Of a stretch of 25,435 nucleotides of DNA, positions 16,371 to 23,829 are shown piece by piece. The position numbers and the translations under genes were made by a program. Each line of letters starts with the position of its first letter. Position 1 is the first letter of the stretch. The DNA is from a bacterium (GTDB lineage: Bacteria > SZUA-182 > DTGQ01). The notes under the pieces are model-generated. The model ran no database searches. It was given only the letters and a program-made list of their open reading frames with translations, and was not told the origin of the DNA. The stretch is from contig JAILZY010000049.1 of the NCBI GenBank assembly GCA_023512255.1, forward strand, positions 1 to 25,435, given 5' to 3'.

Positions 16371-16519
16371 TTTCCTTCTGTTTGTGAACATTGGCGACAT
16401 CTCCTCCGCCAGCCAAAATCACCAACTTCCCTGCCAACCACGAACCCCAAAATGGCAAAAAATACACTGGCCAGTTTTATACAAAACCAAAACCCCTCGA
16501 TAGACTCTTTTGCTGACAT
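16334..16519 (-). CDS. Small single-span membrane protein, C-terminus from a repeat
   Basis: This 61-residue ORF starts with MSAKESIEG and has one membrane segment (about residues 11-29, FWFCIKLASVFFAILGFVV) followed by basic residues. AAGGAGG at 16530-16536 on the minus strand lies 10 bases upstream of the ATG, a good ribosome site that makes a real gene likely. The last ten or so residues come from the hairpin of the second repeat family, so the original C-terminus has probably been replaced. No family recognised. Confidence 0.5.
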   Translation of the reverse strand: MSAKESIEGFWFCIKLASVFFAILGFVVGREVGDFGWRRRCRQCSQTEGKGKTLLLRGKPF

Positions 16520-17183
16520 AGCTCTTATCCCTCCTTACTGTTTTTTAGTCTGAGAGCTAGTTTTAGATTAAGTGTCTATTTTTAGAATATGTATAAATAT
16601 ATATAAAATATATATAAGACTTATTTTATATTTATTTATCTATTTCTATATAAGCTTAAAAATTTAATATTATCTTTATTTCATCTAATATACATTACAA
16701 TAAATGTGCCACTTATTTTAAATAATATGATTAATAAAAATATATTATATAAAATATCATAATCAGCTAAATTTTGAGTTCTAACTGGGCTAAATCCTAG
16801 GAGGTAACCGGAGAGATTTGATCTGAGTTAGGCTGGGATTAAGTTCATATTTTATAAATAAAAACAATATATTATGGTAAATTTGGAGACTATACCAGAA
16901 AATGATGCCGGATAAATAAAATCAGCAAAAACTTACTTAATTGCACATTTTTGATGCATTGAGGAATATTTATATAAATGCTTAATATTAATTTTTGAAC
17001 TACTCTTATGCACATATTTAGTGCACAAGAGAAAGATTTTCCTTTTCTGTTATAATCTATGCTTTATTTTTTATTAATAACATATTGAATTAATTAAGAA
17101 ATTAAGAATAAGAGAAAATACAAGGAAAAATAATTAAGATGCAACAAAATAGTGCAAAAAGAGAGGGGGTTACCGGAAGATGA
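16520..17183. other. AT-rich non-coding region
   Basis: About 660 bases that are very AT-rich, with no ORF of note on either strand. It lies 5' of the small membrane protein and 3' of the parvulin gene. A less AT-rich patch at about 16790-16850 has no structure I can assign. The only patterned feature is a set of three TGCA-N9-TGCA motifs listed separately. Confidence 0.6.
16942..17156. promoter_or_regulatory. Three TGCA-N9-TGCA motifs, possible operators
   Basis: Pairs of TGCA lie at 16942/16955, 17009/17022 and 17140/17153. Each pair is separated by exactly nine AT-rich bases, so centre-to-centre spacing is 13 in all three. TGCA is itself a palindrome, so each pair could bind a dimer. They lie 5' of the small membrane protein gene, at a distance of about 420-640 bases, and 3' of the parvulin terminator. 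The regulator is unknown. Confidence 0.4.
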
Positions 17184-17220
17184 GAAAAAATGGCGGGACA
17201 AATACTGTCTCTGTCCCGCC
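17184..17220 (-). terminator. Rho-independent terminator of the parvulin gene
   Basis: On the minus strand a perfect 9-base stem GGCGGGACA/TGTCCCGCC (17212-17220 and 17192-17200), with an 11-base loop, is followed directly by ATTTTTTC. It lies 40 bases past the stop of the parvulin lipoprotein gene. Confidence 0.9.
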
Positions 17221-17259
17221 TCCTAATCAATCCTGTCAAAGATTCAGCCAGAGGGGCTA

Positions 17260-18411
17260 CTAATTACCCTGCTGAGAAGAGGGCGCAGCAGACGGATTTG
17301 CTTCCCCTGGAGCTGATGGATTTTCCGCTGCCGGGGATGGCTTGGGTAAAAAGATTTTAATATCAGCTTTTTCGCGTAAGGACTGGATGTAATTTTTGAT
17401 CGAATCGCTCCTCTGCTTACCACTTAGGTATTGCTGGATTCGGGGTTTACTTTCTTCAAAGGAGCTTTCAGCCGCGGGTTTGGTATCGGTAACTTTAATG
17501 ATATGGTAGCCGAATTGAGTTTCAACTACATCGCTGATTTCTCCAGGTTTCAAACTGAAGGCGACCTGAGAAAATTCTGGAACCATCTGCTTGCGGGTAA
17601 AAAAGCCTAAATCTCCGCCGTTTTGGGAGCTTGGGCAATCGGAATTCTCCTTGGCCAGGGTGGCGAAATCTTCACCTGCCTTGGCCTTCTTGAGAAGCCC
17701 CTCAATTTTCTCTCTAGCCTTTTTCTTGGTAGCCTCATCAGCATCTTTCTCAACCTTGACCAGAATGTGACTGGCCTTAACCATCTCTTCCTGTTTGAAC
17801 TGATCCTTATGAGCCTCATAGTATGCTTTAAGCTCTTCATCACTGGATGGCTGGGATGCTGTCTGGGTGGCCATCTGTTGCTGAATGACCCGAGAGATAA
17901 TCATGTTCCTTTTAATCTCTCTCTTGAGATCATCCAAGGTAATGTTATTATCTTTTAGCCTGTTTTGAAACTCCTCTTCAGTAGAAAACTGCTTTTTGAA
18001 TTGCTCGATCCGGGCTGCGACCTCTTCATCCGAAATCGTAATGTTGAGCTCCTTGCCTTTTTGGCAAATCAACTCACCCTCAATGAGCCGATCCAGAATC
18101 ATTTGCTGAAGCTGCTGTTTTTGCTCCAGGGGGAGGTTATCTGCCAAAGCCGGATTCTGTGAGACATGCGCATTAAAGGTTCGGTCAAGCTCTTTTCGAT
18201 AAATATTTACCCCATTTACGGTAGCAATGACTTCACCCTGAGCCGACGAAGATTGTTTTTCTCCACTCTCCTTGGGTGCGGCGGGAGAAGAAGGTGTGCC
18301 CTTATCCTCACCACTCTTGCCAGGCGTGGGAGAAGAGTGGCAGGAATAAAGAAATAGAGAGAGGCAGGCAAAAAGTGCGGTAATAAATCTGACAGTCTTT
18401 TGGCGATTCAT
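17260..18411 (-). CDS. Parvulin-type peptidyl-prolyl isomerase, probable lipoprotein (SurA/PrsA-like)
   Basis: This protein probably catalyses prolyl isomerisation and chaperones exported proteins outside the cytoplasmic membrane. The start at 18411 is chosen because AAGGAGG lies six bases upstream and a clean signal sequence follows; an in-frame Met at 18480 has no such site. This gives 383 residues. The signal ends in LFLYSC, a slightly atypical lipobox with Cys24 as the likely lipid site, then a Ser/Pro/Gly/Glu linker. A SurA-like N-terminal domain (VNGVNIYRKELDRTF, then QMILDRLIEGELI) precedes one parvulin domain (KASHILVKVEKDA, SSQNGGDLGFFTRKQMVPEF and TQFGYHIIKV). The tail is Pro/Ala/Ser-rich. 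A strong terminator follows. Confidence 0.92.
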   Translation of the reverse strand: MNRQKTVRFITALFACLSLFLYSCHSSPTPGKSGEDKGTPSSPAAPKESGEKQSSSAQGEVIATVNGVNIYRKELDRTFNAHVSQNPALADNLPLEQKQQLQQMILDRLIEGELICQKGKELNITISDEEVAARIEQFKKQFSTEEEFQNRLKDNNITLDDLKREIKRNMIISRVIQQQMATQTASQPSSDEELKAYYEAHKDQFKQEEMVKASHILVKVEKDADEATKKKAREKIEGLLKKAKAGEDFATLAKENSDCPSSQNGGDLGFFTRKQMVPEFSQVAFSLKPGEISDVVETQFGYHIIKVTDTKPAAESSFEESKPRIQQYLSGKQRSDSIKNYIQSLREKADIKIFLPKPSPAAENPSAPGEANPSAAPSSQQGN

Positions 18412-18417
18412 CGTTTT

Positions 18418-18424
18418 CCTCCTT
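18418..18424 (-). promoter_or_regulatory. Ribosome binding site deciding the parvulin start
   Basis: AAGGAGG on the minus strand lies six bases from the ATG at 18411. It decides against the upstream in-frame Met at 18480. Confidence 0.8.
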
Positions 18425-18601
18425 AGTTTTTTTAACGACAATAGACTGCTGGCCAAAGAACAGACACTTAAAAAAATCAACTTTCTTTTTTATTATGAAA
18501 GCGAAATTATGGCAGGTAGCAGCCTCTTTGTCAATCATTATTCAATGGCGAAATCCAATGGCGATTTTAATCCGAACCCCACCTTTATTCGGTTTTCTTC
18601 T

Positions 18602-18958
18602 TCAGCACGTCAAATGGAGCGCCGCCACTACCCTCCTGACAGATGACAGCCTGTTGTATGTCTTCCAGGCCTTGGTGGTTTCTTCAACAATCAGGATAAT
18701 TCCCTGATCAGCAATCTGCCTCCTGAGACTATCTGGCACCCGCAGGCAGCCAGAGTATCCGGTGCCGACAATCAAGACCTCTGGTTTTGACTCTAGCACA
18801 TCCGCGATATCTTCAATCCTAAGCAGGTGTCCTTCCTTCCGCCACCAGGAGGAGATGATTCGATCGGGGAATATTTTGACATCAGAATCATAGCGCAGTC
18901 CATCAATGACTATGGAACCGAAGGTATAATCATCAATAGTCATAATATCTTTAGCCAT
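18602..18958 (-). CDS. Mth938-like (DUF498/NDUFAF3-type) domain protein
   Basis: This 118-residue protein fits the small Mth938/DUF498 fold. It opens with DDYTFGSIVIDGLRYDSDVKIFPDRI, then WWRKEGHLLRIEDI, PEVLIVGTGYSGCLRVPD and a C-terminal ETTKAWKTYNRL, all typical of the family. The molecular function in bacteria is not known; the eukaryotic relative NDUFAF3 assists complex I assembly. It is probably cytoplasmic. A purine-rich stretch (AGAGAAAGAGATA) precedes the ATG, without a classical ribosome site. It lies in the same direction as the parvulin gene and is separated from it by about 190 bases. Confidence 0.85.
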   Translation of the reverse strand: MAKDIMTIDDYTFGSIVIDGLRYDSDVKIFPDRIISSWWRKEGHLLRIEDIADVLESKPEVLIVGTGYSGCLRVPDSLRRQIADQGIILIVEETTKAWKTYNRLSSVRRVVAALHLTC

Positions 18959-19045
18959 AATATCTCTTTCTCTATCTCTTCCTCGTTCTCTCTCTATATC
19001 TATTCTTTGATTTTTGGCTAAGCGTTAAGATGTATGCCTACAAAA

Positions 19046-20170
19046 TTAAATCGGCGGTAATATGGGTGGCAATGGAGCAAAAATGCCGGGGATGAAAAGT
19101 GGCGTTATTGCTGGAGCGGGAGCAAGCGGCACGGGCGAGACCAGAGCTGGAGTCAGGGGCAAAGTGGGAGTAGTAGGGATTGCCGGAGCAGGAGTTGTAG
19201 CTGTCGGAACTGCGGGCAGGGGTGAAGTTAGGGCAGAGGGCACGCTGATCGACTGCCCAGGAGCAGGTATAACTGGCGCGGCCGCAGTCAGGGAAAGATC
19301 GAATTTGCCGTAATCCCCTCTGGTATAGAGCTGATCGTAGATGATATACTTTCCGCTGACAGTCTGTGAATCAGCCAAGGTGCAGTCCAATTTCAGAGAC
19401 CATTCTCTTAAAGCTAAATCAGTATACGTTCCGCTGAGGGTAAAGGTAGCGGCTGCTGGATCGAATGTCCCTGACACATCAACCGATCCGGTTATGTATT
19501 TGTTTAGCAGCATGGTGCATGTTCCTGACAATTCATGACTAATGGGGTTTTCAACCAGATCAAGGCTCATCTTGCCAGCTGAAGATGCTTTAATTAGGCT
19601 GAACCATGTCCCTTCCCACAATCCGGCCTGCTCGGCGACAGCAAATGACTTAAGGACCCGCTTTCCCGACTGTTTTATGATCGCTGGCTCAATAACCGGC
19701 TCGGCTGACGGACTCACATTAGAGACCGAGGGAGGATTTAACCACTGACTGTTCCAAAGACCAGCCAAAGCACCAAGGGCTAATACAGAGGCTAGGCTTG
19801 CTCCAGGCCTATAGAGGCCGTAAGGGCTATATCCCCAAGGTGGTCCGCCAAAGCTTAACAAAATGCCCAAGGGTCCAAGGCCGTCAAATCCGCTCAATCC
19901 GGCCAAGGCAGCAGGTCCATAAAGAGGGCTGCCGAAAACTCCTGCCGGTGCGTGGTAGCCTGCCGGTGCGTAGTAGTAAGGTAGTAGCCCCCCCACAAGG
20001 CTAAGAGGCCCAAAAGGCAAAGCAGCAGGATATCCACCCCATCCAGGCAGATTGTAGAAAGCGTATGAATACAAAGAGCCGCTCATCAGTATAAAAAATG
20101 AAAACCATAAAATGATTAACCATTTGGAGAAGTGAACGGCACTCAATTTTCTGACGGCTACAAGGGCCAT
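19046..20170 (-). CDS. Exported Gly/Pro/Tyr-rich protein of unknown function
   Basis: This 374-residue protein has an N-terminal hydrophobic signal (about residues 17-40, WLIILWFSFFILMSGSLYSYA). A Gly/Pro/Tyr/Leu-rich region follows to about 140, with repeated PYYYAPAGYHAPAG-like segments. Next is a probable beta-rich domain at about 185-300: WEGTWFSLIKASSAGKMSLDL, LSGTCTMLLNKYITGSVDVSGT, FTLSGTYTD, QTVSGKYIIYD. The last 75 residues or so are a Pro/Ala/Thr/Leu-rich tail of PAP-type repeats. The alternating GT-x-SG pattern suggests a lipocalin- or avidin-like barrel, but that is a guess. AGGGGGG lies seven bases before the ATG. Probably surface or periplasmic; no family recognised. Confidence 0.75.
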   Translation of the reverse strand: MALVAVRKLSAVHFSKWLIILWFSFFILMSGSLYSYAFYNLPGWGGYPAALPFGPLSLVGGLLPYYYAPAGYHAPAGVFGSPLYGPAALAGLSGFDGLGPLGILLSFGGPPWGYSPYGLYRPGASLASVLALGALAGLWNSQWLNPPSVSNVSPSAEPVIEPAIIKQSGKRVLKSFAVAEQAGLWEGTWFSLIKASSAGKMSLDLVENPISHELSGTCTMLLNKYITGSVDVSGTFDPAAATFTLSGTYTDLALREWSLKLDCTLADSQTVSGKYIIYDQLYTRGDYGKFDLSLTAAAPVIPAPGQSISVPSALTSPLPAVPTATTPAPAIPTTPTLPLTPALVSPVPLAPAPAITPLFIPGIFAPLPPILPPI

Positions 20171-20534
20171 GGATTATCCCCCCTCGATGATTAGAAAAAG
20201 CAAAGCCAGGTGAGGCTACTTCGCTTAGCTTATCCTGAGCGCTACTCCATCTTTTTGGGGAGAACCTGTAAGTTACCCCCCCACTTTTTATCCTGGCCTG
20301 GTGTCTACCCCACATACCTATTATCTTCTTTGCAGGGATATGCTTATGGCACCATATCAGGCTCAAAAAGCAGCAAAGAGTGTGCCAGCTAAGACCGAAG
20401 AGGGAATATAGCAAACCGAAGAGGGAATATAGCTATAAGCGCCCCCTATAACCATGGAAAGAATATCCTGAAGGAATATCATAAGTATTATGTAGGCTAG
20501 ATTTATGACAGAGAGGGTAAAATCCCTACTTACA
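20171..20534. other. Intergenic region with a short tandem repeat
   Basis: No credible gene. Two copies of ACCGAAGAGGGAATATAGC lie at 20394-20412 and 20415-20433 (period 21). The rest has pyrimidine-rich patches on the plus strand but no hairpin that I can call a terminator or riboswitch. It lies 3' of the metallophosphoesterase gene and 5' of the Gly/Pro-rich protein. Confidence 0.55.
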
Positions 20535-21830
20535 TTACTGCCCATAGCCCAAAGATGCAGACCAGACCTCGTAATTGCGCGCCCTCTCCTTTTCCTCCTC
20601 CCGATAAAAGACGACAAAGGTCATGACATGCCAGCCAATGAAGGCGCATTTTCCGCCTCCAAAGGAGGCAGCCTCAAAGACCTTGCGCCAGGTGCCGGTG
20701 TTAAAGTAAATTCGCTCGACACTAGTGTGCGGCGGAATCGCCGCAATATCCAAGGGAACCTGAGCACTAGTGTGCGTGTGGCCGTAGACTACGTAGCGGA
20801 CCTCGTTATTCCGAAGCGCTGCCTCCTGGTAAGCAAACTTTCGAAAATTCTCGGTCTGCTGGACCAAAAACCGAAGAGCGCGACTGCTTAAAATCTCTTT
20901 GAGTTTGGTGAAAGAAAAGCCAGAGGATAGCCTCATGGCCATCTCAAGGCAATCGATCACATCCGGGCCAAACCGGTCATGCTTCTTCACAAATGGGATC
21001 TTGAAAAATTGATCAACCAGGCTGTTCCAGATTTCATGAACCTTCCTTTCAATTCCAGGCCGCAGGTTGCATATGCTCTGAATCCAGGCAGGGATATCAA
21101 AAAGCGGTCTTACATTGTCAATCTCTTTCAGCTTATTTACCAGATCAGCATCACGGCCAAGAGTAGGGTCGTTTTTTACCTCCTCTGGAAAACGGGTTAA
21201 AAGATCAATCACGATAGCATCACCGAGTGAGGACCCATCTCTTTCTCCTTCATAGTTGATCCGATCATAGCAGTCGCCATGACGGGCTAGGCACCAGTAG
21301 CCTTCAAATATTCGCTCATAAGGGAAGCGGTTTTCAGTGTAAAATTTCGAATCTGACATGCCCAGAAAATCCGCTATCCGCTGTCGAGCTGAAGGATAGC
21401 GATTGATCAGCCAATCATGATTGCCGATCAGGTAGGAGAGTTGGACTTCCACATCCTCACCAAGGCATTCGGTCCGAAGCTCCTCTAGATAACCTGCGAT
21501 CTCGATGTTGCGTGGATGGGTGATGATTTTATCCACGATCGCCTCGGTATAGGCTTGTAAGTTCCAGCCGCTGCGGTCAGTGATGTTAGGCGCTGACCAG
21601 GGTCTCACCGGCTGAGAGAGCCCTTCATTTTCTGGCCGCAGCCAAAAATCCGATCGAATCAGATCAAATATATCGCCCAAAAGAACGATCTCGATCTTCT
21701 TGATATTGGATTGTCGGGCATCTCCGACGATGTTCTTCAGAGACTGGCAAAATTTACGAAAGGCCCTTGGATCAATAGTTGTTCCTGATGAGCCGTCAGT
21801 AAGGTGGACATCACTTAAAAAAACCAGCAT
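20535..21830 (-). CDS. Calcineurin-like metallophosphoesterase
   Basis: This 431-residue protein has the complete metal-binding set of the calcineurin-like phosphoesterase family: D-x-H (Asp7, His9), GDIFD (52-56), GNHD (136-139), a histidine at RHGDCYD (184) and GHTH (350-353). It should hydrolyse a phosphomonoester or phosphodiester with two metal ions in the cytoplasm, since there is no signal peptide. It is longer than UDP-diacylglucosamine hydrolase LpxH (about 240) because of a helical insertion between the His184 region and the GHTH motif, so the substrate is not predictable. GAGGAGG upstream of the ATG gives a firm start. The upstream gap holds several direct repeats. Confidence 0.9.
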   Translation of the reverse strand: MLVFLSDVHLTDGSSGTTIDPRAFRKFCQSLKNIVGDARQSNIKKIEIVLLGDIFDLIRSDFWLRPENEGLSQPVRPWSAPNITDRSGWNLQAYTEAIVDKIITHPRNIEIAGYLEELRTECLGEDVEVQLSYLIGNHDWLINRYPSARQRIADFLGMSDSKFYTENRFPYERIFEGYWCLARHGDCYDRINYEGERDGSSLGDAIVIDLLTRFPEEVKNDPTLGRDADLVNKLKEIDNVRPLFDIPAWIQSICNLRPGIERKVHEIWNSLVDQFFKIPFVKKHDRFGPDVIDCLEMAMRLSSGFSFTKLKEILSSRALRFLVQQTENFRKFAYQEAALRNNEVRYVVYGHTHTSAQVPLDIAAIPPHTSVERIYFNTGTWRKVFEAASFGGGKCAFIGWHVMTFVVFYREEEKERARNYEVWSASLGYGQ

Positions 21831-21895
21831 GGCGAAAACCTCCTCATCTCTCTCTAACCTATGCGCTCTAACCTATTGTGATTTTTGCTATTTCT

Positions 21896-21987
21896 TATAA
21901 TCTATTAATTTATAATCTATTAATTTATTTATAATCTATTAATCTATGCTTTTGTACTTTTTTCTCCGAATGTACTTTTTCTCCGAA
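21896..21987. repeat. Two families of short direct repeats upstream of the metallophosphoesterase
   Basis: A 15-base unit TATAATCTATTAATT occurs at 21896-21910, 21911-21925 and, with one change, 21930-21944. Next to it TGTACTTTTTTCTCCGAA (21953-21970) is repeated with one T fewer at 21971-21987, and a third TGTAC follows at 21996. The block lies 5' of the metallophosphoesterase start (21830) and could contain its regulatory sites. No ORF is present. Confidence 0.7.
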
Positions 21988-22078
21988 CCCTTGATTGTAC
22001 TGGATTTGCTATTAGAGGTAACTTTCAAGGATTTCAAGTCGTTAAGAAATTTCTGCAAAGGTGCAATTGTAATTAACT

Positions 22079-23500
22079 CTATCTTTTTCGCCCGATAGCA
22101 ATGGTCGATAGGCCATGCCAGGGCAAGATAGTGTTTATCTTGCTTAAGATACCTTGAAAGGTATTTAAGATCTTAATTTGAATCGAAGAAAATTTTTTTC
22201 TCCTTAATATCTTGCCGTTCAAGATCCAGGCCGGGACCCCGATACGATTAAAGGAGGTGATAATTTTGACAAGGTCAAAGCCAGCTTTCTTCATAACCTC
22301 CTGGAGCTGCAAGTCCGAATAGCGGCGATAGTGCCCCAGCACTTCATCAAAGCTTGATCTGAGCCACTCTCCGTAAGGGACCAGGACAATAGCCCGGCCC
22401 TCAGCTCTTAGGGCTTGATGGATGTTTTTCAATCCGGCAAGATCATCCTCGATATGCTCAAGCACATTGAGGCAGATGACGGTATCGAACTGCTCACGAT
22501 AGGGAATAAAGTCCTCCTCCCTTCTAAGATCAATAGTTTTAACCTCCATGTATGGTTTATAAAGACAGTAGTTCTTGAGATAGTCGAGGTAATTTTGATT
22601 GATGTCGCTGACCACATAGTGGGGTCTAGGAATGAGATGACTGGTCAGGTTGCCAAGCCCGGCGCCGATCTCAAGGACATAATCGCCAACATAGGGCCGG
22701 ATGGTCTCCGCCATCCAGCGGCAGAAATTCGGAGCCTGAGCTAGACTGTGGAGAATAGCTGAGCCATATTCATCCTCCTGGTAGATATCATCTATCAGCC
22801 AGTATTTGATAAGGGTCCAGAGGGCAACTACCCCATCCCACCAGCCGATTTTCTTTCCCTCTTCTTTGGTTCTGCCGGCATAGGAAATAGGCACCTCAAA
22901 AATGGCTGCCCGGCGCTTGGCCAGCTTGACTGACAGCTCAGGCTCAAGGTCAAACCCGTGACTGCGGATAGGAATTGATTTGAGCAGTCTAGTTCTAACC
23001 GCCTTATAGCAGGTCTCAATATCGGTGTAGTTGACATCAGTGATCAAATCAGCCAAAGTGGTCAAAAAACGGTTGACCAGGGCATGCCGAAAGTAGAGTA
23101 GCCGGCAGTAGTCCCCTACCAGAAAGCGAGAGCCAAAAACTGCATCGGCCTGCTCTCGGACAAAGGGGATAATCAGCTTTTCATAGTCTTTGGGGTTATA
23201 CTCAAGATCGGCATCCTGGATAATGCAAATATCCTTGGATGCCTTGGCTAGGGCAGTGCGGATAGCCTCGCCCTTTCCCCGGTTGGTTGGCTGCTCAATC
23301 AGGATGATTTCAGGATGTCTGGCAGCTAACCGCCTCAAAATGTCCCGGCTGCCATCGGTTGATCCATCATCGACCACAATGATTTCTATCTCGGAAATAA
23401 AAGCACTTCTGACCGCCAAAACCCGCCTGATGCATTCTCCCACTGTATAGGCTTCATTGTAGACAGGCATCAGAACTGATAGTGAAACAGTTGGATTCAT
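22079..23500 (-). CDS. GT2 glycosyltransferase fused to a SAM-dependent methyltransferase
   Basis: Residues 1 to about 235 form a family 2 glycosyltransferase with SVLMPVYNEAYT, the DDGSTD motif (44-49), GKGEAI and QDADLEYNP (95-103). This is the arrangement seen in DPM1-like polyisoprenyl-phosphate sugar synthases. Residues about 255-400 are a methyltransferase domain with LEIGAGLGNLTSHL (276-289), VVSDIN and CLNVLEHIEDD. No membrane helix stands out. Such fusions could transfer a sugar to a lipid carrier and methylate either the sugar or a partner; the substrate is unknown. The next gene on the same strand is a GT-C-like membrane transferase that could use a polyisoprenyl-linked sugar. Confidence 0.9.
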   Translation of the reverse strand: MNPTVSLSVLMPVYNEAYTVGECIRRVLAVRSAFISEIEIIVVDDGSTDGSRDILRRLAARHPEIILIEQPTNRGKGEAIRTALAKASKDICIIQDADLEYNPKDYEKLIIPFVREQADAVFGSRFLVGDYCRLLYFRHALVNRFLTTLADLITDVNYTDIETCYKAVRTRLLKSIPIRSHGFDLEPELSVKLAKRRAAIFEVPISYAGRTKEEGKKIGWWDGVVALWTLIKYWLIDDIYQEDEYGSAILHSLAQAPNFCRWMAETIRPYVGDYVLEIGAGLGNLTSHLIPRPHYVVSDINQNYLDYLKNYCLYKPYMEVKTIDLRREEDFIPYREQFDTVICLNVLEHIEDDLAGLKNIHQALRAEGRAIVLVPYGEWLRSSFDEVLGHYRRYSDLQLQEVMKKAGFDLVKIITSFNRIGVPAWILNGKILRRKKFSSIQIKILNTFQGILSKINTILPWHGLSTIAIGRKR

Positions 23501-23829
23501 AAACTATTGGTCGATCTCCCTATTTAAGGCAGTATCCAGTCTATTAAGGCAGTATCCGGTAAGGCAACATCCAGGGCAATCGCCTGAAAAACTTACCAAT
23601 TTCTCACGCGATCGTCCTGAGGCAGCATCTTCAAACTTTAGTGGTTTCCTCGCCAAGTGCGTAACACGAACGCGCAGCGGATCAATTACGCTATCAATTG
23701 TAGGGGCAGACCTTGTGCCCGCCCAGAGCTTGCGCTCTTTTTTAGCGAAAAGACCAGTTAGGGCTAAAATGGTAAACTTATGTAAAAGCCCGCAAAAAAG
23801 GGCCACAGCGACGCAATATCCTCAAACTT
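23501..23829. other. Repeat-rich intergenic region
   Basis: TTAAGGCAGTATCC occurs at 23524-23537 and 23544-23557, with a weaker third copy near 23560-23572. TCAAACTTTAGTGG (23631-23644) is repeated in altered form at 23822-23836, where it includes the stop of the downstream-transcribed membrane gene. An imperfect palindrome GGGGCAGACCTTGTGCCCGCCC lies at 23703-23724. The minus-strand ORF across this region reads through these repeats and is probably not a gene. Confidence 0.6.

Noticed and set aside
20185-20240. c-di-GMP (GEMM) riboswitch suggested by GCAAAGCC
   Set aside because: Only that short motif matches; the paired upstream element is missing, and on that strand no gene follows.
23725-23743. 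Plus-strand terminator AGAGC-TTGC-GCTCT followed by T run
   Set aside because: No plus-strand gene ends before it; the short stem may be chance within repeats.
23504-23806. 100-residue minus-strand ORF between the two glycosyltransferase genes
   Set aside because: It reads through several short repeats and a palindrome, has no convincing ribosome site and shows no domain.
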